From Pelagibacteraceae bacterium AG-404-P07 (GTDB lineage: Bacteria > Pseudomonadota > Alphaproteobacteria > Pelagibacterales > Pelagibacteraceae): DNA of 64,000 nt. The DNA is taken from positions 1 through 64,000 of the forward strand of contig QCJE01000001.1 in the NCBI GenBank assembly GCA_003216235.1, given 5' to 3'. Below the pieces are notes generated by a model. The model did not search any database. It had not been told where the DNA came from and saw only the letters and a program-made list of their open reading frames with translations. This document shows, in pieces, positions 10,109-20,404 of the stretch. A program made the translations under genes and the position numbers. Position 1 is the first letter of the stretch, and each line of letters starts with the position of its first letter.

Positions 10109-11440
10109 TTAATTAATAGATCTTTTTACAATACTTATGCATCTTTTTAATAATTTAATGTTACTTGACTCTCCCATAATTCTTATTTTGGGCTCTGTTC
10201 CTGATTTTCTTACAAGCATTCTACCTTGTTTTTTTATCAATTTTTCAGATTTTTTAATAGCATTCCTGCATTTTTTTGTTTCAATTACAGATTTATCTTT
10301 TACTTTAACATTTTCTAATATTTGAGGCGTTGAATCAAAAGTACCAAAAAGTTCGCTTGCTCTTTTACCTTTTCTCATTGAAAATAAAACTTCTAAAGCA
10401 ACTAACAATCCATCTCCCGTAGTTGCAAACTTTCCAAGTATAATATGTCCTGATTGTTCTCCACCTAAATTAAAATTATTTTTTTGCATTTTTTCTTTGA
10501 CATATCTGTCTCCAACATTGGCTCTTATAAATTTTATTTTTTGATCTTTTAAATAATTTTGCAATCCATAATTAGACATCAAAGTTCCTATAACACCACC
10601 TTTTAAAATCTTTTTTCTTTTCCATCTTTTAGCTAACATTGCAAGTATTTGATCTCCATCAATAATTTTTGCTTTTTCATCAGATATAATTATTCTATCT
10701 GCATCACCATCCAAAGATATACCAATATTCGCCTTATGTTTTTTAACTAATTGTTTAATTCTGTTTGGAAAAGTTGATCCACAATTATCGTTTATATTAA
10801 AACCGTTTGGATTTGTACCAATATGATAAACTTTGGCTCCCAAACTTTTTAATAGCTTTGGACCAGATTTATATCCAGCTCCATTCGCACAATCTATAGC
10901 TATTTTCATTCCTTTAAGATTGAAATTCTTTGGGAAATTACTTTTTAAAATTTTAATATATCTATCATTTGCATCCTCTAATCTTTTTACTCTTCCCAAA
11001 ATTTTAGGTTCTGAAAGATTTTTTAAAATTTTAAAATCAATCAATTTTTCAATTCTTTTTTCAATTTTATCAGATAATTTTAGTCCGTCTGGTCCAAATA
11101 ATTTTAATCCATTATCATAAAATGGATTATGTGAAGCAGTAATCATTATACCCATATTTGCTCTCATTTTTTTTGTTAACATGGCAAGACCGTTAGTTGG
11201 AAGTGGTCCAAGTGTATAAACATGCATTCCTGCTGATGCCAATCCAGAAACTAAAGCAGGTTCTAAAGTATATCCCGATAATCTAGTATCTTTTGCGATT
11301 ATCGCTGTTTGTTTTAATTTTTTTTGATTTTTAAAATATGTCCCCACTGCTAAACCAAACCTAAAAAACATTTCACCATTTATTTTAGTTTGATTTACTC
11401 TGCCTCTTATTCCATCAGTTCCAAAATATTTTTTTAACAT
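10109..11440 (-). CDS. glmM: Phosphoglucosamine mutase
   Basis: Converts glucosamine-6-phosphate to glucosamine-1-phosphate for UDP-GlcNAc, the precursor of peptidoglycan, lipid A and several island sugars. The catalytic serine is S103 in TASHNPFYDNG, the metal loop DGDADR is at 244-249, and the C-terminal phosphate-binding loop is RKSGTEPKIRIM. At 443 residues it is standard. It sits one base from folP in the conserved ftsH-folP-glmM order. Confidence 0.96.
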   Translation of the reverse strand: MLKKYFGTDGIRGRVNQTKINGEMFFRFGLAVGTYFKNQKKLKQTAIIAKDTRLSGYTLEPALVSGLASAGMHVYTLGPLPTNGLAMLTKKMRANMGIMITASHNPFYDNGLKLFGPDGLKLSDKIEKRIEKLIDFKILKNLSEPKILGRVKRLEDANDRYIKILKSNFPKNFNLKGMKIAIDCANGAGYKSGPKLLKSLGAKVYHIGTNPNGFNINDNCGSTFPNRIKQLVKKHKANIGISLDGDADRIIISDEKAKIIDGDQILAMLAKRWKRKKILKGGVIGTLMSNYGLQNYLKDQKIKFIRANVGDRYVKEKMQKNNFNLGGEQSGHIILGKFATTGDGLLVALEVLFSMRKGKRASELFGTFDSTPQILENVKVKDKSVIETKKCRNAIKKSEKLIKKQGRMLVRKSGTEPKIRIMGESSNIKLLKRCISIVKRSIN

Positions 11441-11441
11441 C

Positions 11442-12491
11442 TTAAAATTTTAGTGAATTAAAAACTTTTATGCTCTGATTAACTTCATTTACATCATGAA
11501 CTCTTAAAATTTGAACTCCCTGCATAATAGCAAACAGGTTTGATGATATAGTTCCTCCCAATCTCTCTTTACTATCATTTACTCCAGACAGATTTTTTAT
11601 GAACCTTTTTCTAGAAGTGCCTAACATTACAGGAAAACCAAGTGAGTGAAAAATAGAAATGTTTCTTATTAAGGTAATATTATGTTTCAAGTTTTTACCA
11701 AATCCGATGCCAGGATCTAAAATAATATTATTATGTTTAATACCTTTTGATCTTATAAATTGAATTTTTTTTTCGAAAAAATCATAAATATCTAAAACTA
11801 CATTTTTATATCTTGGATTTTTTTGCATCGTCGCTGGTTCACCTTGTATGTGATGAATCACAAATGGTATTTTGGTATCTTTCAAAACATCTATTGTATT
11901 TGGATCATATTGAATACCAGAGATATCATTAATTAAATTAATTTTATTTTTGATTCCTTTTTTCATTATGATGCTTTTTCTTGTGTCCAGTGAAATAAAT
12001 TTTTTTAATTTTTTAATCTTTAGTATTGTAGGAGAAATTCTTTTCCATTCTTCATCGGTGTTTATTTCTTTAGAACCTGGATTTGTTGCTTCTCCTCCAA
12101 TATCTAAAATTTCACAACCATCTTTAATTAATTTTTTAGCATGCTTCTCTCCAAGTTTTTTTTTATTATACTTGCCACCATCAGAAAAACTATTTGGAGT
12201 TAAGTTAAGAACTCCCATCAAAATTGGCGTATTTGAAAATTTTAATCCTCTAATTTTTTTTTTTTTGGAAATCTGTTTTATATCAGATAATATTTTCTTT
12301 CTAATTTGGCTTTTAAGTTTATTTACCTTTTGAAAGTTTATTCTTTTGATACTTCTTCTTGATATAATTTCAATATTATCAAAAGAAATTGATTTATTTC
12401 CATGTAATGGTAATGATAACTTTTTTTTAACCTTTTCTACTGATATTGAGCCATAGTAAAAATTACACGCCCTTGTGTAATAACTACTCAT
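11442..12491 (-). CDS. folP: Dihydropteroate synthase with N-terminal extension
   Basis: Joins p-aminobenzoate to the pterin diphosphate in folate synthesis. The TIM-barrel core begins at about residue 88 with MGVLNLTPNSFSDGG (92-106), followed by DIGGEATNPGS and DPGIGFGK. The protein has 349 residues, with about 85 residues before the core that carry no motif I recognise; extended DHPS proteins occur in alphaproteobacteria. The first codon (ATG at 12491) lies 5 bases after the ftsH stop. A later start would be needed only if the extension were not translated. Confidence 0.93.
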   Translation of the reverse strand: MSSYYTRACNFYYGSISVEKVKKKLSLPLHGNKSISFDNIEIISRRSIKRINFQKVNKLKSQIRKKILSDIKQISKKKKIRGLKFSNTPILMGVLNLTPNSFSDGGKYNKKKLGEKHAKKLIKDGCEILDIGGEATNPGSKEINTDEEWKRISPTILKIKKLKKFISLDTRKSIIMKKGIKNKINLINDISGIQYDPNTIDVLKDTKIPFVIHHIQGEPATMQKNPRYKNVVLDIYDFFEKKIQFIRSKGIKHNNIILDPGIGFGKNLKHNITLIRNISIFHSLGFPVMLGTSRKRFIKNLSGVNDSKERLGGTISSNLFAIMQGVQILRVHDVNEVNQSIKVFNSLKF

Positions 12492-12496
12492 GAATT

Positions 12497-14404
12497 TTAG
12501 TGCACTATTTTTGGTTTTAAACCCATTGCTCCTAAGGCTGAGGTTTGATCATCCTTATCTTCAGATTTTTCCAATATTTTATCTTTTGGATATATGTTTT
12601 TATTAATTATATTCTCAATTTCTTCACCAGTTAAAGTTTCATAAGTCATTAAAGCCTTAGCAATTTTATGCAGATCATCTATTTTTTCAGTTAATATTTT
12701 TTTAGCTTGGTTATATCCTTCATCAACAAGTTTTCTGATCTCTTTATCAATTTTTTGAGCAACTGCTTCGGATACTGATTGAGTCTGAGTTACTGATCTT
12801 CCTAAAAATACTTCTTCTTGATTTTCCCCATATTCAACTGGACCCATTTCTTCACTCATTCCATATTTTGTTACCATAGCTCTTGCAAGCTGAGTTGCTT
12901 GATTTATATCTGATCCGGTTCCTCCACCTGCACCAGTAGTAATATCATCTTTTCCAAAAATAAGTTCTTCAGCTACTCTGCCACCAAAACAAACTGCAAG
13001 TCTAGCTTTAAGATATTTTATTGAATAACCGTGTTTGTCTCTTTCAGGTAAATTCATAACCATTCCTAGAGCTCTTCCTCTTGGAATAATTGTTGCTTTA
13101 TGTATTGGATCATAACTAGGCATATTAAATGATACCAAAGCATGTCCACCTTCATGATATGCTGTTAGTTTTTTTTCATCTTCAGTCATAACCATTGATC
13201 TTCTTTCAGCACCCATCATTACTTTATCTTTAGCCTCTTCAAATTCCATTAATGTTACAATTCTTTTATTTTTTCTAGCCGCTAATAAAGCTGCTTCATT
13301 AACAAGATTTGCTAAATCTGCACCTGAAAAACCAGGTGTACCTCTAGCTATAGTTCTTAAATTTACATCAGGTGCCATTTTAATTTTTTTAACATGAACT
13401 TTTAAAATTTTTTCTCTTCCAATAATATCTGGATTAGAAACTACTACTTGTCTATCAAATCTACCTGGCCTTAATAAAGCGGGATCTAAAACGTCAGGTC
13501 TATTAGTAGCGGCTATAATAATTACACCTTCATTTGTATCAAAACCGTCCATCTCGACTAATAATTGGTTGAGAGTTTGCTCTCTTTCATCATTTCCTCC
13601 TCCTAGGCCTGCACCTCTACTTCTTCCAACTGCATCTATTTCATCTATAAAGATTATGCATGGTGAATTTTTTTTTCCTTGCTCAAACATGTCTCTGACT
13701 CTTGATGCTCCTACTCCCACAAACATCTCTACAAAATCAGAACCTGAGATAGTAAAAAAAGGAACTCCAGCTTCACCAGCTATAGCTCTTGCTAGCAAAG
13801 TTTTTCCTGTTCCCGGAGGACCAACTAGTAAAGCTCCTCTCGGAATTTTGCCACCAAGTCTACTAAATTTTTTTGGATCTTTTAAAAATTCTACTATTTC
13901 TTCAACTTCTTCTTTTGCCTCCTCAACACCAGCGACATCATTAAAGGTAACTTTTCCTTTTAGTTCATTCATCATTTTAGCTTTAGATCTTCCAAAGCCC
14001 ATGGCACCACCTTTTCCACCCTGCATTTGTCTCATAAAAAAAATCCACACTGCAATTAATAGCAGCATTGGGAACCACGAAAGTAAAACACCAAATAAAG
14101 ATGGCATTTTTTCTTCTAAAGGTGCAGCTGAAATACTAACACCTTTGTCAGATAACTTTTCTATTAAATTTGGATCGTTAGGCGAATAAGTTGTAAAACT
14201 ATTTCCATTTGAATAAACACCTTTAATATTATTTCCTTGTATCTCTACTTTTAAAACTTCACCATTATCAACAGAAGTTAAAAATTCAGAAAATATAACT
14301 TGATCACCCCCTCTTATCTTAGATTGTGGAGCTTTAAACATGTTATAAAGACCAATAGTTAAAAAAACTATTATTGCCCACATAGCTAAATTTTTAATAT
14401 TCAT
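12497..14404 (-). CDS. ftsH: ATP-dependent zinc metalloprotease FtsH
   Basis: Membrane-anchored AAA+ protease degrading misfolded membrane proteins and short-lived regulators such as RpoH and, in E. coli, LpxC. Membrane segments are at about 6-24 and 104-125 with a periplasmic domain between. The AAA module has Walker A GPPGTGKT (195-202), IIFIDEID, and the second region of homology ending RPGRFDRQV. The zinc site is HEGGH (417-421). The length of 635 residues is normal. It lies 66 bases after tilS. Confidence 0.98.
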   Translation of the reverse strand: MNIKNLAMWAIIVFLTIGLYNMFKAPQSKIRGGDQVIFSEFLTSVDNGEVLKVEIQGNNIKGVYSNGNSFTTYSPNDPNLIEKLSDKGVSISAAPLEEKMPSLFGVLLSWFPMLLLIAVWIFFMRQMQGGKGGAMGFGRSKAKMMNELKGKVTFNDVAGVEEAKEEVEEIVEFLKDPKKFSRLGGKIPRGALLVGPPGTGKTLLARAIAGEAGVPFFTISGSDFVEMFVGVGASRVRDMFEQGKKNSPCIIFIDEIDAVGRSRGAGLGGGNDEREQTLNQLLVEMDGFDTNEGVIIIAATNRPDVLDPALLRPGRFDRQVVVSNPDIIGREKILKVHVKKIKMAPDVNLRTIARGTPGFSGADLANLVNEAALLAARKNKRIVTLMEFEEAKDKVMMGAERRSMVMTEDEKKLTAYHEGGHALVSFNMPSYDPIHKATIIPRGRALGMVMNLPERDKHGYSIKYLKARLAVCFGGRVAEELIFGKDDITTGAGGGTGSDINQATQLARAMVTKYGMSEEMGPVEYGENQEEVFLGRSVTQTQSVSEAVAQKIDKEIRKLVDEGYNQAKKILTEKIDDLHKIAKALMTYETLTGEEIENIINKNIYPKDKILEKSEDKDDQTSALGAMGLKPKIVH

Positions 14405-14470
14405 AGGTTTAAAATAAGAATTATTATGAAATTAACAAGTGGCATTTTGGGATATTCCTAAGTTATTTCC

Positions 14471-15496
14471 TTATTCTTTTGTTATAATTACAGTTTGATT
14501 GACCTTTTCAATGATACAACCTCCCAGGGTTCCTTTAAAAAAAGTATCATCTTTAATTTGATTGATGACATTATCTAGTTTTTTGCCTCGTACTGAGTAA
14601 TACCTTTTTCCGATAATTTTAATTGAATCAGAAAAACTTCTAAAAATTATTTCATGAGGTTGGTTAAAAAAATTATTGTTTAAAATAATTTTGTTTTCTT
14701 TTTTTGAAAAAAAGCAATTTTCACTTAAATTTTTCTTAATATAAAAATCTACTACACTATTGGAGCTTTTTAAATTTTTAATTGTTGAAATAAATTTACT
14801 TTTATCTATATCACTTTTTTCAAACTCTTTTATCAATTTCCTAATCTTAATTCTTAAAAATTTTTCATCTTTATTACTTGGATCTTTAATATAAAAATCA
14901 AATACCTTTTTAGAAAGAAAAACTAAATCCTCTTTTTTTTGATATAATAATGGACGTAAAAAATTTATATTAGATACTCTATTTTTAATCTCTAGTGAAA
15001 TAAGACCTTTAAGTCCACTTCCTCGAAAAATTCTGATAAAAAAATTTTCTAATAAATCATCTTGGTGATGTCCTAAAATAATATTATTAATTTTCAATTT
15101 TTGGCACCTTTTTACTAATAGCTCATACCTTTTGTTACGTGCAAATGATTGAATATTTTTTCTTGGTTTTTTCCCATACCAAGTTAAGATTTCAGCATTA
15201 ATAGAATATTTTTTTAATATATTTTTTACTAATTTAGCTTCATTGGTGGACTCTGGTCTTAATCTATGATCCACAATAAAAAACTTAGAAACAATCTTGT
15301 ATTTAAGAGAATATATTTTTGCTAAAAAAGCTAAAGCTAAGCTATCTGGTCCACCAGAAACCGCAACTACAAAATTTTCCTTAATTTTGAAATATTTTTC
15401 AAAACTATTATATATTTTATTAATTCTAAGATTAGTTAAATTTTTTTTTAATAGCTTAGGAATTTTGATTGTTGCATTCAAATTTTTGAGACTCAT
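14471..15496 (-). CDS. tilS: tRNA(Ile)-lysidine synthase
   Basis: Converts C34 of the tRNA-Ile CAU anticodon to lysidine so that it reads AUA. The PP-loop SGGPDS is at 47-52, the LGHHQDDLLENFFIRIFRGSG block follows, and the C-terminal part is the weakly conserved TilS domain. Lysidine should matter here because AUA codons are frequent in such A+T-rich genes. The first 41 nt overlap the end of cpoB in another frame; an internal start cannot be excluded. Order tol-pal-cpoB-tilS-ftsH is typical for alphaproteobacteria. Confidence 0.93.
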   Translation of the reverse strand: MSLKNLNATIKIPKLLKKNLTNLRINKIYNSFEKYFKIKENFVVAVSGGPDSLALAFLAKIYSLKYKIVSKFFIVDHRLRPESTNEAKLVKNILKKYSINAEILTWYGKKPRKNIQSFARNKRYELLVKRCQKLKINNIILGHHQDDLLENFFIRIFRGSGLKGLISLEIKNRVSNINFLRPLLYQKKEDLVFLSKKVFDFYIKDPSNKDEKFLRIKIRKLIKEFEKSDIDKSKFISTIKNLKSSNSVVDFYIKKNLSENCFFSKKENKIILNNNFFNQPHEIIFRSFSDSIKIIGKRYYSVRGKKLDNVINQIKDDTFFKGTLGGCIIEKVNQTVIITKE

Positions 15497-16448
15497 ATTT
15501 AGCTTTTTGTATCACGGACTGATTTGCATTTGGATATTGTTTTTCAACTCCATTTATCATTTTACAACCTTGATCTTTTTCTCCAATTTGAACCATGGAT
15601 ACACCCAGCTTTAATAAATTTACAGGAGCTTTTTCTCCCTTAGGATATTTCTGATATCCTTCTAAATATGCAGAAGCAGCATCAGTATAAAGTTGCCTGA
15701 TCCTAAAAGTTTCCGCATACCAATATTGTGCATTTCCTGCTAACTTATGTTCAGGGTTTGTCTGAACAAATTCTCTAAATGCTCTTTCTGCGGTTGAATA
15801 ATCTCCAACTTTTAAAAAACTTGTTGCGAATTCATATTGTTTTTCTGGAGTTTCGTTTGGAAGAATTTTTTCCTCAGATTGAAAAACTTCAGTAACTATA
15901 GTTGCCGTCGTGTCTACTGACTGAGTTTGTTGTACTTTTTCTTTTGATTCAGTATCTTTATAAGAAATAGAACCTAAATCTTGAGGCTCTGAACTTCCAG
16001 GAAGAACTTTTTCATCAACTTCTTTTTTTTTTGAAATCTTTTTATTACTTTCATCCAAAGTCAAAACACTTTCTAAATCTTGAAATCTTATCTGATTATC
16101 TGCTTGAACCTTTGATAAACGATTTGATAACTTATCAAGTTTAAAGTTTATTTCCTCAAATTTATTTGTGAGCTGTTGAAATTGATTTTCAATTTCAGAT
16201 AATTTTAATAGATGTCTAGTAAGAACATCCTCAGAGTTATTATTCATCTCTGAACTAGAAGCATTATTTGTTCTATTATTTAAATCAGATGAATTTGCAT
16301 AAACTGCTTTTTCTAAAGTCTTAATATCGCTTTGAATTTGTTCAAGTGTTTCATAAATATTATGATTGTCAGCAAATGAACTTGTATAAAAAACTATGCT
16401 TAAAAATAAAAAAAGTTTTTTTTTGAAAATTTTACTAACTAAATTCAT
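15456..16448 (-). CDS. cpoB: Cell division coordinator CpoB (YbgF), TPR protein
   Basis: Periplasmic partner of the Tol-Pal system that links outer-membrane constriction with peptidoglycan synthesis. I choose the ATG at 16448: from there the protein starts with a signal peptide (a KKK cluster, then a hydrophobic stretch, cleavage expected after SFA). The longer frame to 16496 runs into the terminator hairpin behind pal. A coiled coil spans about 30-115, a Ser/Glu-rich linker follows, and TPR repeats (EKQYEFATSFLKVGDYSTAERAFREF onward in shorter blocks) fill the C-terminal third. Length is 330 residues. It ends in a 41-nt overlap with tilS. Confidence 0.88.
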   Translation of the reverse strand: MNLVSKIFKKKLFLFLSIVFYTSSFADNHNIYETLEQIQSDIKTLEKAVYANSSDLNNRTNNASSSEMNNNSEDVLTRHLLKLSEIENQFQQLTNKFEEINFKLDKLSNRLSKVQADNQIRFQDLESVLTLDESNKKISKKKEVDEKVLPGSSEPQDLGSISYKDTESKEKVQQTQSVDTTATIVTEVFQSEEKILPNETPEKQYEFATSFLKVGDYSTAERAFREFVQTNPEHKLAGNAQYWYAETFRIRQLYTDAASAYLEGYQKYPKGEKAPVNLLKLGVSMVQIGEKDQGCKMINGVEKQYPNANQSVIQKAKYESQKFECNNQNS

Positions 16449-16475
16449 TGAAGAGTTTATGATTAAAATAATGGC

Positions 16476-16513
16476 AAAAAAAAGACCCTTAATCATTTAA
16501 TGATCAAGGGTCT
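16476..16513 (-). terminator. Rho-independent terminator after pal
   Basis: On the minus strand an 8-bp stem AAGACCCT-type arm (16506-16513 with 16483-16490) continues into a further A/T-rich stem around a short loop at 16497-16499. It is followed by an uninterrupted run of at least eight T residues (complement of 16476-16483). It sits 17 nt past the pal stop and before the cpoB start, so it separates pal from cpoB. It is the clearest hairpin terminator found in the window. Confidence 0.85.
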
Positions 16514-16529
16514 TAATTATTTTAAAAAA

Positions 16530-17006
16530 TTAGTTTGCTTTTACAGTTACTGATCTTCTATTTTTTGACCAAGCTAATGGATTAGATCCTGAGTCTACAG
16601 GTCTTTCTTTTCCATAACTTAAAACTGAAATTCTGTCTGAAGAAATTCCATAAGTCATTAAATAATCTTTCGCTGCATTTGCTCTTCTTTCACCTAAGGC
16701 TAAGTTATACTCTCTTGTTCCTCTTTCATCTGCGTGGCCCTCAAGTACAATTGTAATTTTAGAATTTTTTCTTAACCATGCTGCTTGTTTTCTTAATGTT
16801 TCTCTTGAAGCAGTTGTTAAAACTGATTCATTAGTAGCGAAGAAAACTCTATCTGGTACACCTGATGCTAGATACTCAATTGTATCTGTTCCTGTGTAAA
16901 CGTCACCTTGCATTTGACCTGTCTTTTTTGAAGTTGCACAGGCTGATAATGCTACACAAGCTAGTGTTACTAAAAAAGCGTTTTTAAGAATTTTGAATAA
17001 TTTCAT
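16530..17006 (-). CDS. pal: Peptidoglycan-associated lipoprotein Pal
   Basis: Outer-membrane lipoprotein that binds peptidoglycan and pairs with TolB. The signal peptide ends in lipobox LSAC with the lipidated cysteine at C23. The OmpA-like domain covers about 50-155 and has the peptidoglycan-binding block GHADERGTREYNLALGERRA. The 158-residue length is normal. It has an unusually good ribosome binding site for this window (AAGGAG, 5 nt before ATG) and is followed by a strong terminator, as expected for an abundant protein. Confidence 0.97.
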   Translation of the reverse strand: MKLFKILKNAFLVTLACVALSACATSKKTGQMQGDVYTGTDTIEYLASGVPDRVFFATNESVLTTASRETLRKQAAWLRKNSKITIVLEGHADERGTREYNLALGERRANAAKDYLMTYGISSDRISVLSYGKERPVDSGSNPLAWSKNRRSVTVKAN

Positions 17007-17011
17007 TATTG

Positions 17012-17017
17012 CTCCTT
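17012..17017 (-). promoter_or_regulatory. Ribosome binding site of pal
   Basis: AAGGAG on the minus strand, 5 nt upstream of the pal ATG at 17006. Most genes here have no such clear Shine-Dalgarno sequence, so this fixes the start and suggests strong translation. Confidence 0.75.
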
Positions 17018-17090
17018 GATCAATATTTCTTTATCTTAACTTTTTCACAACTAATTAAATGTTTCAAGATAAAAAATCAAGATATTTCCT

Positions 17091-18431
17091 TTAATTACTT
17101 AATAAAGATGACCATGATGGGTCTGAGGCGTCAGTTGGGGTCTTCACTAATCTTTCATTATAGCCTGTTAAGTCTATAGACCACAATTTAGCTGTAAATC
17201 CCTCTCCTTTTGAGTTTGATTTTGTCTCTCTGTAAAATATTAAGACTCTTCCATTGGGAGACCATGAGGGTGCCTCTTGATAGTAATTTTCTGTCAATAA
17301 TCTTTCACCACTTCCATCTGTTCTCATCACACCAATATAAAATTTTCCTTTATGTAATTTAGTAAATGCAATTAAGTCACCTCTTGGTGACCAAACAGGA
17401 GTTCCATACAAACCTTTTCCAAATGAAATTCTTTTTACATTACTTCCATCACTGTTCATTACATATATTTGCTGATATCCACTTCTATCAGAATTAAAAC
17501 TTATATATTTTCCATCAGGTGAATAAGATGGAGAAGTATCTATTGAGGGATGATTAGTAATTTTTTCAACAATTCTATTTTCTAAATCCATAGTATAAAT
17601 GTCTGAATTGCCATCTTTAGCAAAACTCATTATTATCTTTTTTCCATTTGGTGAAAATCTTGGAGCAAATGTCATTCCGGGGAAATCACCAACAACTTCT
17701 TGCATCCCTGTTTCTATATCTAACAAATAAACTCTGGGTAAATTTTTAAAATAAGATAAATAAGTTACCATCTGGTTTGTTGGATTAAATCGAGGAGTTA
17801 AAACAAGTTCATTTCCTAATGTTAAAAATTTATTGTTAGAACCATCTTGATCCATAATAGCAAGTTTTTTAATTCTTTTTGTTTTAGGACCTTCTTCTGC
17901 AACATATATAATTCTTGTATCAAAATACCCTTTTTCACCTGTCAGTCTCTCATAAACTTTATCAGTTATAATGTGACCAACTCTTCTCCAGTTTGTGGGG
18001 ACAGTTGTAAAAGCAAGTGCCATCATTTCTTTACCTGCAAGAACATCCCATAATCTAAATTCAACTCTCAATTTTTCATCAACAAAATTTACTTTGCCAG
18101 TAATCAAAGCCTGAGCTTTAATTAAAGCCCAATCTTCAAATCTAGGTTTCAAATTTGCTATGTCTGGTTCTTGTAAAAAAGCATCCTTACTTAAAGGATT
18201 AAAAAGACCAGATGCTTTTAAGTTATTCTCAACGACAACTGAAATTTCCGAACCAATATCTTTTTTTTTTAATATTTTTTCAAATTCTTTTTTTGATTGA
18301 TTGTCTATGGATAAAGGTGATACAGCAATTGGTAAGGGATCTAAATTACCTCTAGTGATATCTACTTCAATAAGTGCATACGAATTAAATTGTATACATA
18401 TTAATAATAAAGTTAAAATATATCTTTTCAT
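17091..18431 (-). CDS. tolB: Tol-Pal system protein TolB
   Basis: Periplasmic beta-propeller that binds Pal and is needed for outer-membrane constriction. A signal peptide occupies residues 1-19 (ending SYA). An N-terminal domain of about 150 residues is followed by a propeller of PD40 repeats, recognisable by [30 protein letters not shown] and [15 protein letters not shown]. Length is 446 residues, standard. It lies 9 nt after tolA and 84 nt before pal. Confidence 0.96.
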   Translation of the reverse strand: MKRYILTLLLICIQFNSYALIEVDITRGNLDPLPIAVSPLSIDNQSKKEFEKILKKKDIGSEISVVVENNLKASGLFNPLSKDAFLQEPDIANLKPRFEDWALIKAQALITGKVNFVDEKLRVEFRLWDVLAGKEMMALAFTTVPTNWRRVGHIITDKVYERLTGEKGYFDTRIIYVAEEGPKTKRIKKLAIMDQDGSNNKFLTLGNELVLTPRFNPTNQMVTYLSYFKNLPRVYLLDIETGMQEVVGDFPGMTFAPRFSPNGKKIIMSFAKDGNSDIYTMDLENRIVEKITNHPSIDTSPSYSPDGKYISFNSDRSGYQQIYVMNSDGSNVKRISFGKGLYGTPVWSPRGDLIAFTKLHKGKFYIGVMRTDGSGERLLTENYYQEAPSWSPNGRVLIFYRETKSNSKGEGFTAKLWSIDLTGYNERLVKTPTDASDPSWSSLLSN

Positions 18432-18440
18432 AATAGTATA

Positions 18441-19250
18441 TTAACCCTCTAACATTTCTCTTGCATCAAAATTTAATTGCAACTCTTTCCATCTTTCATA
18501 TCCAGTAGTTGGAACTCTAAGAGGTTGACATAATTTTATAGCTCTTAAAGCACTTTCTGCTAAAACCTTATAAAAACCCTGGCCAGGTTTATTCATTCTA
18601 GCATGGTCTAATATTTCAGAATTCAAAACTGTTCCATCAGGTTTTAATTGAAGTTTTATTCTTACTAACAAATTTTCGTTATAAGGTAAACCTAATGGAA
18701 TACTCCAGCAACCAAATATTTGGGCCTTGAGTGCATCTTCTTCACTTAATGACAAACCTACGTTTTCAACATTTCTTTGTTGATCTTGAGTTACTTTATC
18801 AGTTTTATTAATAGTTTCGGCACTATCTTCTTTTGATTTATCTATAAGAGCAGCAATATTATTTGGATCAAACAACTCGTCTTTTTCAAATTCAGAGACC
18901 TGTTTTACTTCATTATCAATTTTTTCAGGATTTTGTTTATCTTCTTTTATCTTTTTAACTTTTTCTAGTTTGTCATCTGGCATAGGAACCGAGTCTGGTT
19001 TAATTTTTTTTACTTTTTTTGGTGGGGCCTGTTCAGAAACAAGTTTTTTTTCTTTCTCTTTAATTTTTTCAATTATTTTTTTTGCTTTTGGCGCAAAGGG
19101 AATATTTGTTTCGTCTGTAATCTGAATTAACTCTACAGAGATAATTGGTGGAAGATCTATGGGTTTTTTTGCTAAAAATGGTAGGCTCATCGCAGTGATA
19201 AATATAAACAAAATATGAACAGCAGTGGAGATTATTATGCTTCTACTCAC
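18441..19250 (-). CDS. tolA: Tol-Pal system protein TolA (TonB-like C-terminus)
   Basis: Inner-membrane energy transducer linking TolQR to the outer membrane. A single N-terminal membrane helix is at about 8-26. Residues 60-165 form a charged Lys/Glu/Pro-rich linker, and the last 90 residues form a TolA/TonB-type domain with an IFGCWSIPLG start and LQLKPDGTVLNSEILD. At 269 residues it is shorter than E. coli TolA because the linker is short, as usual in alphaproteobacteria. Identity rests on both structure and its place between tolR and tolB. Confidence 0.9.
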   Translation of the reverse strand: MSRSIIISTAVHILFIFITAMSLPFLAKKPIDLPPIISVELIQITDETNIPFAPKAKKIIEKIKEKEKKLVSEQAPPKKVKKIKPDSVPMPDDKLEKVKKIKEDKQNPEKIDNEVKQVSEFEKDELFDPNNIAALIDKSKEDSAETINKTDKVTQDQQRNVENVGLSLSEEDALKAQIFGCWSIPLGLPYNENLLVRIKLQLKPDGTVLNSEILDHARMNKPGQGFYKVLAESALRAIKLCQPLRVPTTGYERWKELQLNFDAREMLEG

Positions 19251-19258
19251 TGATTAAA

Positions 19259-19675
19259 TTACCTTTCTTTATATGGCTCTGAAATTAGTGCTACTTTTGT
19301 AAAACCTGATCCAGATAATAAACCCATAATCTCTAAAACTCTTCCATAATTGATGGTTTTATCACCTCTTACATAAATTCTTGTATCTGTTCTATTTTTG
19401 GAAACAGCTAAAACCTTTGCTATAATTTTCTCGTACTCAACTTTTGACTCCTGAATATAAATCTCTCCTTTAGAATTAATTGTTAATGTTAGAGGTTCTG
19501 TTTCTTCTGGAAGAGAATCGGCAGAACTTTCTGGTAAATCAACTTGAACGCCTACAGTTAACAAAGGTGCAGTAACCATGAATATAATCAAAAGGACCAA
19601 CATTACATCAACAAATGGTGTAACATTTATTTCGCTCATTGGTTCTTTTGAGGAACGGTTAAATTTAAATGCCAT
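19259..19675 (-). CDS. tolR: Tol-Pal system protein TolR (ExbD family)
   Basis: Part of the TolQR proton channel that energises TolA. One N-terminal membrane helix at about 22-42 starts with the essential acidic residue D23 in TPFVDVMLVLLIIFMV. The periplasmic domain follows, with YVRGDKTINYGRVLEIMGLL. Length is 138 residues, normal. It is one base from tolQ and 8 bases from tolA. Confidence 0.95.
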   Translation of the reverse strand: MAFKFNRSSKEPMSEINVTPFVDVMLVLLIIFMVTAPLLTVGVQVDLPESSADSLPEETEPLTLTINSKGEIYIQESKVEYEKIIAKVLAVSKNRTDTRIYVRGDKTINYGRVLEIMGLLSGSGFTKVALISEPYKER

Positions 19676-19676
19676 T

Positions 19677-20351
19677 TTAAATTATTGTAAGAAATCTTTT
19701 TGAAAAATTTTCTAATTTTTGAGAATATATTGCAGAGTCATTATTAAATTTATTATAAGCTATAACCGCAGGTATAGCTGCTAACAATCCTAAAGCAGTC
19801 GCAAAAAGTGCTTCAGCTATACCAGGCGCAACTATTGCCAAACTAGTATTTCTTGAAATAGCAATTGATTGAAATGAATTCATAATTCCCCATACAGTTC
19901 CGAATAATCCAATGAATGGAGCTGTTGAGCCTACAGTTGCTAAAAAAGTATATCCTTTACTTATTTTTGACATTTGTCTTTCGATGCCAGTTTCTAAAAT
20001 TGTCATAATTCTATCATGTAAATCTGTTTTTGATCTTCGCTTTAACAAGTTTTGCATTGCATCTTTAAAAATAAGGGACATTGGGTCTTCTGTATTAGCC
20101 GGAAGACTATTATAAAATGTTTCTGCTGACTTTGAATTCCAAAATTTTTTTTCAAATTCTTCTGTTGATTGATTTATTTTTTTGAACAACCTAAATTTTT
20201 CGATTATTACCGCCCAAGAATATATTGAACATACAATTAATATGATTATCACTGACTTGACTATAAAATCTGCACGAATAAATAAGTTCATTAAAGAAAA
20301 ATCAGTATTCGAGGCTAAACCTACAGCTTGAGTTGAAATATCAGCTTCCAT
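19677..20351 (-). CDS. tolQ: Tol-Pal system protein TolQ (MotA/ExbB family)
   Basis: Three-helix channel subunit of the TolQR motor. Hydrophobic segments lie at about 30-50, 135-160 and 170-200. The conserved proton-channel region has FLATVGSTAPFIGLFGTVWGIMNSF and the third helix has AEALFATALGLLAAIPAVIAYN. It is 224 residues long. tolQ is the first gene of the tol set here. In many proteobacteria ybgC precedes it, but no ybgC is found in the 53 bases before it or in the next genes. Confidence 0.96.
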   Translation of the reverse strand: MEADISTQAVGLASNTDFSLMNLFIRADFIVKSVIIILIVCSIYSWAVIIEKFRLFKKINQSTEEFEKKFWNSKSAETFYNSLPANTEDPMSLIFKDAMQNLLKRRSKTDLHDRIMTILETGIERQMSKISKGYTFLATVGSTAPFIGLFGTVWGIMNSFQSIAISRNTSLAIVAPGIAEALFATALGLLAAIPAVIAYNKFNNDSAIYSQKLENFSKRFLTII

Positions 20352-20404
20352 AATGTCTTCTCACACTTAAATGTGTCATGAATTTGTCTTTGATCCTATA
20401 ACTA

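Noticed and set aside
13569..14189. A 206-codon open frame on the plus strand, antisense to ftsH
   Set aside because: It mirrors the conserved ftsH AAA region; its protein is Ser/Pro/Phe-rich without motifs, as expected from the codon use of the real gene.
16449..16496. ATG at 16496 as the cpoB start
   Set aside because: It lies inside the pal terminator hairpin and would put 16 residues in front of a good signal peptide.
20352..20404. Small palindrome ACACTTAAATGTGT near tolQ
   Set aside because: It has a short A/T-rich stem and no T-run; it is too weak to call a terminator or operator.
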